A stretch of DNA of 64,000 nt, from positions 1 through 64,000 of the forward strand of contig JAJYSV010000019.1 in NCBI GenBank assembly GCA_021793405.1, given 5' to 3'. This DNA comes from Acidobacteriota bacterium (GTDB taxonomy: Bacteria; Acidobacteriota; Terriglobia; Terriglobales; Acidobacteriaceae). The position numbers and the translations under genes were made by a program. The notes under the pieces are model-generated. The model did no database searches. It was not told the DNA's origin and worked only from the letters and a program-made list of their open reading frames with translations. Positions 8,482-16,405 of the stretch are shown one piece after another (position 1 is the first letter of the stretch; the number at the start of each line of letters is the position of its first letter).

Positions 8482-11448
8482 ATGCGAAAACTGCCCGCCG
8501 TTCGGTTTGCATCGAGGCTTCTTAAACCAGTTGCATTGTTGTCCTGTGTCGCGCTTCCCTTGCTGTTCACCGGATGTGGCAATAGCCACCCAAGCAGTTT
8601 CGGAAGTCCTACCCCAGCGCCGACTGTCAGCATCACAGCAAATCCCGCCTCAATTATTTCGGGGGGATCGTCCGTGTTGACCGTTACCGCGACTAATGCC
8701 AGTCAGGTGACTGTGACCGGAACGGATGGCAGCACATATACTTTGCAGCCTAGCGGCGGGACCCAATCTGTGCACCCGACCGCAACAACGACTTATACCG
8801 CTACCGCTACTGGAGCAGGCGGAAAGATCACAGCAACCGCAACCGTAATGCTCGGCGCAACGCCGGCACCGAGCGTCAGCATCACGGCTAACCCCGCCTC
8901 TATTGCGTCCGGAAGTTCGTCCCTGTTGACCGTGACTGCGACTAACGCCGCGCAAGTGACTGTGACCGGAACGGATGGCAGCACGTATACCCTGCAGCCC
9001 AACGGAGGAACACAATCCGTCAGCCCCTCGGCAACAACGACTTACACAGCAACTGCCACCGGAGCAGGCGGAAAGACCTCGGCCGCAGCCACGGTAACTG
9101 TAACGCCCAATCCGGCGCCAACCGTCAGTATCACCCCCAATCCCGCTTCCGTCACTCAGGGAAGCTCATCCATTTTGACTGTGACTGCGACGAACGCCAC
9201 TCAGGTGACGCTGACCGGCACGGATGGCAGTACCTATACCCTGCAACCGACCGGCGGAATACAGGCAGTCAGCCCGACCGCAACAACGACATATACTGCA
9301 ACCGCAACCGGAGCGGGTGGAAAGATTACGGCGACTACTACCCTTACAGTGACACCGAATCCGGCGCCGACCATCAGTATCACCGCAAACCCCGCCTCAA
9401 TTGTCTCGGGAGGTTCGTCCACTCTGACAGTGACAGCGACGAATGCCACCCAGGTGACGATAGCCGGGACAGACGGCAGTGCCTACACCTTGCAGTCGAT
9501 CAGTGGAACGCAAACAGTCAGCCCGAGCGCAACAACGACATATACCGCCACCGCGACCGGACCTGGCGGGCAAACTTTGGCGAGTGCGACCGTGACGGTG
9601 ACACCGAATCCGGCGCCGACAGTCAGCATCGTCGCAAACCCCACCACCATCGTCTCGGGCAATTCCTCTATTTTGACAGTGGCCGCGACCAATGCCACTC
9701 AGGTAACGGTGACCGGGACGGATGGCAGCACATATACGTTGCAGCCGAGTGGAGGAACGCAATCCGTCAGCCCGACAGCGACGACAATATACACTGCAGC
9801 TGCGACTGGAGCGGGTGGAAGCGTCTCGGCAAGTACGACTGTAGCGGTGAACCCACCTGGCACCGTTCAGTCCATTACCCATGTCATCTTCATGCTGCAA
9901 GAGAACCATACGTTCGACAATTACTTCGGCATGCTGAATCCGTACCGTATCGCAAACGGCTATAACGTCGGCGACGATGGAAACACATATACCGTGGATG
10001 GCATCGACGACAAGCTAGCCACGATCAGCAACACGGACGATGAAGGCACGGTGTATCCGCTTTTTAAATTCACCAGCACTTGCATCGACGATGAGACATC
10101 GGATTGGCTGGCAAGCTACGGAGACATCAACACGTACAATTTCCTCACTGCGCGACCGATTCTGATGGATGGCTTCGTCCACAATGCTGAGGGCTATGCG
10201 AAAAGCTGCGCCGCAGGCACCAGTTGTTCCGGTAACTTCACGGATCTGACCGGTCAGCGTGCTATGGGCTACTACGACCAGGGCTTTCTCAACTACTACT
10301 ACTACATGGCATCCCAGTTTGCATTGTCTGACCGTTGGTTTTCACCCGTATCGACTAAGAGCATCGGCAACCGCATCGCCACTTTTACTGGAGGCACGAC
10401 CCAAGGCCTGGTAAAAGATCCGGGCAATGAGGACCACCTCGCCCAGCTTGACATCCCAAATATTTTCCAGGAACTCGACGCGGCAAAGGTATCGTGGAAG
10501 ATTTACTACACGGTTACGGACGGCTTTTGCCTCAGCGCGGACGACTGTACGGGTTCTGCAAACGCGGCTTATCCCGCAACTGACTTCTCCTCACTGACTT
10601 ATTCCTACCAGTACTTGTACCAAAATCCAACCGGCGCTCCTTGCACCGCTCCCACGGTGGCATCCAGCGCAGTTGGCGATTCGTCGAATTCTTTCTGCAT
10701 CGATCCGACCCACATTGCCCCGCTTTCGCAATATTTCACCGATCTCACCAACGGCACGCTTCCCAGCTTTTCCTTTATTGAGGCCGGTTACGCCAACAAC
10801 GACGAACATCCAGGGTCGGGCCAATCCATTCTGCTCGGTCAGGCACAGGTGGCAAATGTGGTGAATGCGTTCATGGCCAGTCATGAATGGAAGAATTCCG
10901 TCTTCTTTCTCAGCTACGACGAGGGTGGCGGACCTTACGACCATGTTCCGCCAGTCCCTGGCCACACAAACGATTACACCGATGCCTCCCAGGTGCCCAA
11001 CTATCCCGATGACATTTCCACGATCGCCGTGAATCCTGACAGCTACAATCCCTGCGTGCCGCCCGCACCCGGAACACCGACGATTCATTGCGACTTGTCG
11101 TCGACTGATCCTGGAGCCAATCCGGGCGATGCCGCGGCCGTTAGTGGCTTTGCTGCACAACTCGGGTTCCGGGTGCCGGATATCATCATCTCGCCATTTA
11201 CCCGGCGGCATTATGTTTCGCATATCCCGATGGACCACACGGCAGTTATCAAATTTGTCGAGAATCGATTTATTGGCCCGAACGCGCATCTGACGGCTCG
11301 CGATGCCGCGCAGCCCAATCTGCTGGACTTCTTCGATTTCAACAACGTTCCATGGGCCATGCCGCCAACGCCGCCAACGCCAGTCAGCTTGACCGATCCG
11401 TCATCACCCGGCTACAACACCTGCACTCCAACCAGCATGGGGCCGTGA
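8482..11448 (+). CDS. Lipoprotein: five Ig-like repeats + phosphoesterase (PF04185) domain
   Basis: About 988 residues. The start MRKLPAVRFASRLLKP leads into a hydrophobic stretch ending LLFTGC, a lipobox with Cys32, so this is probably an outer-membrane lipoprotein. Residues ~46-460 are five near-identical 83-residue Ig-like units (VTVTGTDGSTYTLQPSGGTQ...TTTYTATATGAGG). Residues ~466-988 are a phosphoesterase domain of the acid-phosphatase/phospholipase-C type: HVIFMLQENHTFDNYFG (metal-binding Glu-Asn), then a FLSYDEGGGPYDHVPP metal site and a DHTAVIKFVENRF motif near the end. It should hydrolyse phosphate esters outside the cell; the substrate is unknown. The frame is open upstream to 8188, but the lipoprotein signal fixes the start. 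Confidence 0.85.
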   Translation: MRKLPAVRFASRLLKPVALLSCVALPLLFTGCGNSHPSSFGSPTPAPTVSITANPASIISGGSSVLTVTATNASQVTVTGTDGSTYTLQPSGGTQSVHPTATTTYTATATGAGGKITATATVMLGATPAPSVSITANPASIASGSSSLLTVTATNAAQVTVTGTDGSTYTLQPNGGTQSVSPSATTTYTATATGAGGKTSAAATVTVTPNPAPTVSITPNPASVTQGSSSILTVTATNATQVTLTGTDGSTYTLQPTGGIQAVSPTATTTYTATATGAGGKITATTTLTVTPNPAPTISITANPASIVSGGSSTLTVTATNATQVTIAGTDGSAYTLQSISGTQTVSPSATTTYTATATGPGGQTLASATVTVTPNPAPTVSIVANPTTIVSGNSSILTVAATNATQVTVTGTDGSTYTLQPSGGTQSVSPTATTIYTAAATGAGGSVSASTTVAVNPPGTVQSITHVIFMLQENHTFDNYFGMLNPYRIANGYNVGDDGNTYTVDGIDDKLATISNTDDEGTVYPLFKFTSTCIDDETSDWLASYGDINTYNFLTARPILMDGFVHNAEGYAKSCAAGTSCSGNFTDLTGQRAMGYYDQGFLNYYYYMASQFALSDRWFSPVSTKSIGNRIATFTGGTTQGLVKDPGNEDHLAQLDIPNIFQELDAAKVSWKIYYTVTDGFCLSADDCTGSANAAYPATDFSSLTYSYQYLYQNPTGAPCTAPTVASSAVGDSSNSFCIDPTHIAPLSQYFTDLTNGTLPSFSFIEAGYANNDEHPGSGQSILLGQAQVANVVNAFMASHEWKNSVFFLSYDEGGGPYDHVPPVPGHTNDYTDASQVPNYPDDISTIAVNPDSYNPCVPPAPGTPTIHCDLSSTDPGANPGDAAAVSGFAAQLGFRVPDIIISPFTRRHYVSHIPMDHTAVIKFVENRFIGPNAHLTARDAAQPNLLDFFDFNNVPWAMPPTPPTPVSLTDPSSPGYNTCTPTSMGP
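8617..9861 (+). repeat. Five tandem 249-bp repeats encoding Ig-like domains
   Basis: Unit starts fall at 8617, 8866, 9115, 9364 and 9613, exactly 249 bp (83 codons) apart. Each begins with an APTVSITANPAS-like segment. Units are similar at DNA level but carry many synonymous changes, so the array is old or has diverged after duplication. In-frame unit length allows copy-number change without frameshift. Confidence 0.9.
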
Positions 11449-11588
11449 GTCCATGGGTTGCTGGGTCTGGAAGATATCGTCCTCTGGTTGGCCTTGGCGG
11501 GTGGCTACCTCATTCGCGGGAAGGGCGGTACTACACTTCCTCTCGCAACCTGAGGCATCCGACATGAATCGGACGTCCATTTTAGATG

Positions 11589-12551
11589 CTAGTTGATGTG
11601 AATCGCGCTGGCAACGTAGCGCGTACCATCGAAGTTGGTGGTCACTGTCACATGCGCGCCTTCATGGAGATTGCGGCTCATGGGAAAGTCAGCTGGATCA
11701 AATGAGATCTTATAAGTACTATTGTCGCGTGGATCCACCAGAACCAACAGGTCGGAGTGTAAGTCAAGAAAGACGACGTTTCCGCTGAATATAAAGGCGG
11801 ACCCCGGGATGGCCAAGACCGCAATCTGTCTGGCAATACCCTGGCCGTTGTCGCCGGATTCAAATTTGACCGAGATCAGAGTACCCGGAATCAGATCCGA
11901 CAAACCGCGGCTTGGCGAAGAAGCTGCTGCCTGACCCAACCGAACCACCTCGGTGCCCGCTGGAACGCGCAATTTGATAGGTTCATGAGAAAGAGCTGCG
12001 CTTACTGTCAATTCACCGTTACTTGCATCATAGTTTAGTACCTGGCCCTGGCACTCGCCTTCAGGCGATCGCGACAATATGTGAATGCTGAGAGCAAAAA
12101 TATTTGTTCCATCCAGCACTGTCTCCACCGAAGCACGGTCACCACGACGCAGATCGCGCAGAGAGGTTCTGACTCCGTCGCGATAAGCGTGAGTGCGTTC
12201 GTCAAAGAGTATTTTCATCGGCTTGCCGTCGAAAATGTTCAGCGTAAGCTGGTCGCGCACGGGATCCACATCACGAATCAGGCCGCCTTCTACGGTGCTT
12301 TTCCCGCTGGGAGCGGGCGGTAATGCGGGTAAGCCACCTGACGAAATTTCCTCTATTGACGCGAAATGTGCATCCACATTTTTTTCTGGTTTCGCGTCCG
12401 CAAATGACAGTTGCGCAGTTGCCATGCTGGCAAGCATGACGACTGCTAGAAAACAACCCCTCCAACATCCCTTCGCCACTACATGATTTATCCGCACATT
12501 TTTTTGATGACTCCAGGACGCACTGGGTGGTCTGAAGGATTTTTTATCCAA
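11589..12551 (-). CDS. Exported protein with repeated small beta domains (DUF5666-like)
   Basis: 320 residues as read from TTG 12551. A hydrophobic segment (CFLAVVMLASMATAQLSFA) at residues ~34-52 suggests a signal peptide, and a GTG start just before VAKGCWRG would give a more normal one. The mature part has three similar units alternating a metal-free beta pattern with phrases such as GGLIRDVDPVRDQLTLNIFDG, GQVLNYDASNGELTVSAAL and FSGNVVFLDLHSDLLVLVDPRD. This is the DUF5666-type OB-like repeat seen in many acidobacterial exported proteins. No catalytic motif is visible. It is transcribed away from the TPR gene at 12661. Confidence 0.6.
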   Translation of the reverse strand: MDKKSFRPPSASWSHQKNVRINHVVAKGCWRGCFLAVVMLASMATAQLSFADAKPEKNVDAHFASIEEISSGGLPALPPAPSGKSTVEGGLIRDVDPVRDQLTLNIFDGKPMKILFDERTHAYRDGVRTSLRDLRRGDRASVETVLDGTNIFALSIHILSRSPEGECQGQVLNYDASNGELTVSAALSHEPIKLRVPAGTEVVRLGQAAASSPSRGLSDLIPGTLISVKFESGDNGQGIARQIAVLAIPGSAFIFSGNVVFLDLHSDLLVLVDPRDNSTYKISFDPADFPMSRNLHEGAHVTVTTNFDGTRYVASAIHIN

Positions 12552-12660
12552 TAGAAAATTGCCGTACCCGGCAACGTATTCGAGGATTTCGCAATCATAG
12601 TTAATTATTATCTATTGCCTCAAACGAACTTGAGGTAGGGCAGAAAGGTGAAAAGCGGCA

Positions 12661-13836
12661 ATGATCGTGGCAAGACTCGGACTAGTCGCAGCACTTGCGG
12701 TCATTACCGGCTCGGCATTCCCTTATGCCTTGGCAAAAGACCTTAGAATTACGATTCCCAGGGCCAGTCACTTGACGCCCGTGCAGCGCCTCAACCGAGA
12801 AGGGGTGGAGGCCGTGCGGAAGCACGAATACGAAAAAGCCGAAGCGATGTTCTACAGGGCATACCTCTATGACGCCTCCGATCCTTTCACATTGAACAAC
12901 TTGGGTTACATCTCCGAATTACAGGGCAAGCTGGATCGCGCTCGAAAGTTCTATGCGCTGGCGTCCGAACAAGATTGCGATGCGGTAATTGATCTCAGCA
13001 ATGCCAAGTGGCTCGAAGGAAAGCCGATGATATACGCGCTGAATGACACGAAGGATGTGCCAATGCGCGTGAATTCCATAAATGTTCGGGCGATAGACCT
13101 ATTGTCTCAGGACCGGAACTTCGAGGCGGAACTTCTTCTTCGCCAGGCTCTCGCTTTGGAGCCGCAGAACATTTTCACGTTGAACAATTTGGGAGTCGCT
13201 GAGGAAGCCACGGGAGATTTCGAGGCTGCGTTGAAATACTACGACGCAGCGGCTGCTCTCCACTCTTCGGAACCGATTATTGTCGCATTGAAGCCTTCAT
13301 GGAGAGGAAAACCCATCAGTGAGGTGGCGGCACAGAGTGCCCGGCAACTGAGGAGTCGACTGCGGAACATAAACACGGCGGAGGTGCGTGCCAGAATGTT
13401 CACGATGCATGGAGTATCCGCGGTAAATCGAAACGATTGGTCCGCCGCAAAGCAGGATTTTATCCACGCTTATTCTCTCAATCCCGACAACGCATTTTCG
13501 CTCAATAACCTTGGATACGTGGCGGAGAAGGATGGTGACCTGGAGACAGCCCAGTTCTATTACTCCAAGGCGCAGAAGGCCGACAACGCCAGCGCTCGGA
13601 TTGGACTGACGACGCTAAGTTCCGCTGCAGGCAAAAAGTTGGTCGCCGTGGCCAGCGAGAGCGATGTAAAGGTTGATGGCGAACTAGAACAGTACCGTCG
13701 GGCTCAACGCCAACAAACTGGCCCGATTGAATTGATACAACGCAATAGCACTTCAACGCTGCCCAGCGCGTTGCCCAACCAGCCGCTTGTCCCGGCTTCG
13801 CCAAATGCCGCGTCACCGGCACCTATTTCACACTGA
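12661..13836 (+). CDS. Exported TPR protein
   Basis: 391 residues with a Sec signal (LGLVAALAVITGSAFPYALA). Three matching blocks each contain the NNLGYISE / NNLGVAEE / NNLGYVAEKDGD TPR consensus at about residues 80, 177 and 280, so the protein seems built from one ~100-residue TPR module used three times. The C-terminus is low-complexity Pro/Ala/Ser. ATG 12661 follows AGAAAGGTG. It is 15 bp upstream of the nucleotidyltransferase gene, suggesting co-transcription. An inverted repeat (CCTCAA-N6-TTGAGG, 12618-12635) sits just upstream and could be an operator. A scaffold role in envelope assembly is inferred from the fold only. Confidence 0.75.
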   Translation: MIVARLGLVAALAVITGSAFPYALAKDLRITIPRASHLTPVQRLNREGVEAVRKHEYEKAEAMFYRAYLYDASDPFTLNNLGYISELQGKLDRARKFYALASEQDCDAVIDLSNAKWLEGKPMIYALNDTKDVPMRVNSINVRAIDLLSQDRNFEAELLLRQALALEPQNIFTLNNLGVAEEATGDFEAALKYYDAAAALHSSEPIIVALKPSWRGKPISEVAAQSARQLRSRLRNINTAEVRARMFTMHGVSAVNRNDWSAAKQDFIHAYSLNPDNAFSLNNLGYVAEKDGDLETAQFYYSKAQKADNASARIGLTTLSSAAGKKLVAVASESDVKVDGELEQYRRAQRQQTGPIELIQRNSTSTLPSALPNQPLVPASPNAASPAPISH

Positions 13837-13851
13837 GATAACAATTCCAAT

Positions 13852-14964
13852 ATGCCTAAGTCAATTGCTGTGCCATCGTCGTCTAAGTCACTGATCATCC
13901 TTTCTCGCCTGCTGTTTCCAGCACTCCGTGGTGATGCCGTTCCGCCAATCGCTGAAGGGCTAATTTCAGGAATTGCGGGTATCAACCGGAGCGACTTCGA
14001 AGATCTGGTGGCACTAGCAGACTCGAACCACGTATTGATGCGGGCTCTGGATGCCGCTCTCAAACACGGGAGCGAATCACTGGACAACACTCGTGCCGAC
14101 TGGATGCGAACCGCGCTGGCGGAAGAACGTGCGCGCGTCAAAAATGCCACGTCTTTCCTTCATGAGGTTTGTACCGCCTTCGAACAGGAAGGACTGGACG
14201 TGACGGTGATCAAGTCGCTGGACCACTGGCCGGATCTTGGCAGCGACCTCGATCTGTATACGAATGCAGACCCCACAAAGGTAGTTCAACTGATGAAGCG
14301 GCACTTCCAGGCGAAAATGGCAGCCCGAAGCTGGGGAGATCGTCTGGCATGCAAGTGGAACTTCCTGATACCGGGGTTGCCTGAGTCCGTCGAGATTCAC
14401 ATGGGTCGCCTCGGCCAGACGGGGGAACAGATCGTCCTCGCTGCGCGCCTACCCCGTCGCGCGCGGTTGGTTGAAGTTGGAGAATATACATTTCGCGTTC
14501 CGGCTGCATCGGACCGTCTGATGATCTCCACTCTGCAACGGATGTACCGCCATTTTTACTTCCGGCTATGCGACATCGTCGACACTACCGAACTGTCGGA
14601 AGCGGGCGCCATCGATTACGAAGATCTACGGTCCGCGGCGAATGCATCCGGAATCTGGGAAGGAGTGGCGACGTATATGGCTATCGTGTCGGACTACGTG
14701 AAGCAATATAGAGGCATTGGTCTCAATCTCCCCAGCTTCGTAATGGATGCGGCGCGGTTCGGCGGCGATCAAGTCTACTTTGCGCGGGGTTTTTTGCGGG
14801 TCCCAATTTTGCCGCAATCTGCGCGTCTCTATGGAACTCAACTTACCGGCTTGCTGCGCAAGTGGGAATTGCACAGCAGCGCCCGTCTTGGTCTGTTACC
14901 GTGGCTTGCGACAGCGGCCGCAGTGGGGCAAAAGATCACGGGAAGCGACAAGGGGATATGGTGA
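13852..14964 (+). CDS. Nucleotidyltransferase-fold protein (NTP_transf_5-like)
   Basis: 370 residues. The core DVTVIKSLDHWPDLGSDLDLYTNAD near residues 118-142 has the DxD pair (SDLDLY) and preceding helix of the uncharacterised nucleotidyltransferase family PF14907. Its members often sit in exopolysaccharide/exosortase gene clusters. A later stretch rich in Arg and Tyr (MISTLQRMYRHFYFRLCD) matches the helical second half of the family. No signal peptide, so cytoplasmic. The usual leading GG/GS of active pol-beta enzymes is weak here, so activity is uncertain. It lies between a TPR gene (15 bp) and a TonB-like gene (46 bp), all on the plus strand. Confidence 0.65.
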   Translation: MPKSIAVPSSSKSLIILSRLLFPALRGDAVPPIAEGLISGIAGINRSDFEDLVALADSNHVLMRALDAALKHGSESLDNTRADWMRTALAEERARVKNATSFLHEVCTAFEQEGLDVTVIKSLDHWPDLGSDLDLYTNADPTKVVQLMKRHFQAKMAARSWGDRLACKWNFLIPGLPESVEIHMGRLGQTGEQIVLAARLPRRARLVEVGEYTFRVPAASDRLMISTLQRMYRHFYFRLCDIVDTTELSEAGAIDYEDLRSAANASGIWEGVATYMAIVSDYVKQYRGIGLNLPSFVMDAARFGGDQVYFARGFLRVPILPQSARLYGTQLTGLLRKWELHSSARLGLLPWLATAAAVGQKITGSDKGIW

Positions 14965-15010
14965 TTGGCAATCGCAATTTAGGCGAAGCAATCGGCTTAC
15001 TCGCTAAACG

Positions 15011-16192
15011 GTGGCTGAAGTTGACACACAACCTGTTGTTTCTCTTGAAGGAGATGCCGGGATTCCTGTCTCTCGGCGAATGACTATGGGCATATTGACA
15101 AATCCTGAGCTGACATCGTTCGAGCCATCGACTCGCAATTCTGGTGGATCGCTGCAGGAAGCGGACGCTTCTATCTGGTCGTCGCCGGTCTCAAACCGTC
15201 GGGATACCTTGCCCTCGAGGAGGCGCTCGAAATTGCATTTGAGTTCGACGGTCGTCCCCCTGGGAGGAACCTTACCGGAGGTGTCGCTCTGGAAGGGGCT
15301 CTGCAGCAATCTGCGCGACGCAATCTTCCCAGAGAAATTGCCGCCGCTGGAGTTGGCTTCTCAGCCAATAGCGGTTGCCGATCCAATGGCAATCAAGCGC
15401 AGTCCCGCCTCCAGCGCCATTTCGTTCGTCATGCATGGGGCGATCCTTGCGTTCATTGTGTGGTTCATGCTTCAGACGCACCGGCAGATCGTGGTACCGA
15501 AGCAGATCGCGACAACTCCGGTCTACGTCCCACCCTACATTCCCCCGGTTACCTTACCGGCTCCGAAGCCCATGGGCGGAGGCGGAGGCGGAGGTGCGCA
15601 CCAATTGGTCGAAGCAAGCAAGGGACATCTGCCGCCAGTTGTGAAAACGCAGATTACTCCTCCTCAAATCCTCCAGGTCGATCATCCAAAACTGGCGGCG
15701 CCACCAACCGTAGTCATGCCTCAGCACATCGAAATTCCTAACAACAATATGCCTAACCTTGGTGCTACCCAGTCGTCGCAAATCGTGCTCGCCTCAGAAG
15801 GGGGTGGCAGCGGTTCCGGCTTTGGTCAAGGCGGGGGGGGCGGCATCGGGTCTGGGAATGGTGCGGGCGTGGGATCTGGCACGGTTGGCGGTTATAGTGG
15901 AGGCGTGATGAGCGTAGGCGGAGGCGTCGTCGCGCCGCGGGTCATTCACTCGGTTGAACCGGATTTTACAGATGCGGCGCGGCGGACGAGGTATCAGGGC
16001 ATCGTTTCGATCGGCCTGATCGTCGACGCACAAGGGAATCCGGAAGACATCCACGTGACGCGTCCTCTTGGTATGGGATTGGATGAGAAGGCGATCGAAG
16101 CGGTGAGGCAGTACAAATTCCGGCCAGCGATGTATCAGGGACATCCTGTCCCGGTGCAGATTGTCATCGAGGTGGACTTCCACCTGGATTAA
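15011..16192 (+). CDS. TonB-family energy transducer
   Basis: 393 residues from GTG 15011; a start at MTMGILTNP is also possible. A long hydrophilic N-terminus precedes one transmembrane helix (SFVMHGAILAFIVWFML, ~residues 138-155). A Pro-rich stretch and a Gly/Ser-rich linker follow, then a C-terminal TonB domain (residues ~312-393) with VEPDFTDAARRTRYQGIVSI and GLDEKAIEAVRQYKFRPA. It should couple inner-membrane proton-motive force to outer-membrane receptors. TonB proteins normally have a very short cytoplasmic part, so the ~135-residue N-terminal region is unusual. The linker contains an eight-G run (15833-15840). No exbB/exbD genes are in this window. Confidence 0.85.
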   Translation: MAEVDTQPVVSLEGDAGIPVSRRMTMGILTNPELTSFEPSTRNSGGSLQEADASIWSSPVSNRRDTLPSRRRSKLHLSSTVVPLGGTLPEVSLWKGLCSNLRDAIFPEKLPPLELASQPIAVADPMAIKRSPASSAISFVMHGAILAFIVWFMLQTHRQIVVPKQIATTPVYVPPYIPPVTLPAPKPMGGGGGGGAHQLVEASKGHLPPVVKTQITPPQILQVDHPKLAAPPTVVMPQHIEIPNNNMPNLGATQSSQIVLASEGGGSGSGFGQGGGGGIGSGNGAGVGSGTVGGYSGGVMSVGGGVVAPRVIHSVEPDFTDAARRTRYQGIVSIGLIVDAQGNPEDIHVTRPLGMGLDEKAIEAVRQYKFRPAMYQGHPVPVQIVIEVDFHLD

Positions 16193-16212
16193 CTGTCACA
16201 ATTGCTGGGATA

Positions 16213-16242
16213 AGCAAGGGAGCCGTTCGCGGCTCCCTTGCT
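16213..16242. terminator. Perfect 13-bp hairpin with TTCG loop between convergent genes
   Basis: A 13-bp perfect stem (left arm 16213-16225, right arm 16230-16242) closes a TTCG tetraloop with a C-G closing pair. It lies 20 bp after the TonB-like stop and before the end of the convergent VWA gene, so it could stop transcription from both sides. No clear T-run follows on either strand. Confidence 0.75.
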
Positions 16243-16405
16243 ATCGATAACGCGGATCGATCAGCACAGCCTGACATCGCAAATTACCACGCCGGATACC
16301 TCGGTCACACTGCCGAGTCTCAATCCCAACTAGCGTGCTCGAAAGAACGATACATACAGCGTCGCTATGAAAATCATATCTACCGGCCAAGTGGCTGCCG
16401 TAAGA

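Noticed and set aside
8617-9861. CRISPR array
   Set aside because: Repeats are 249 bp, in frame and coding for Ig-like domains; no short repeats with spacers anywhere in the window.
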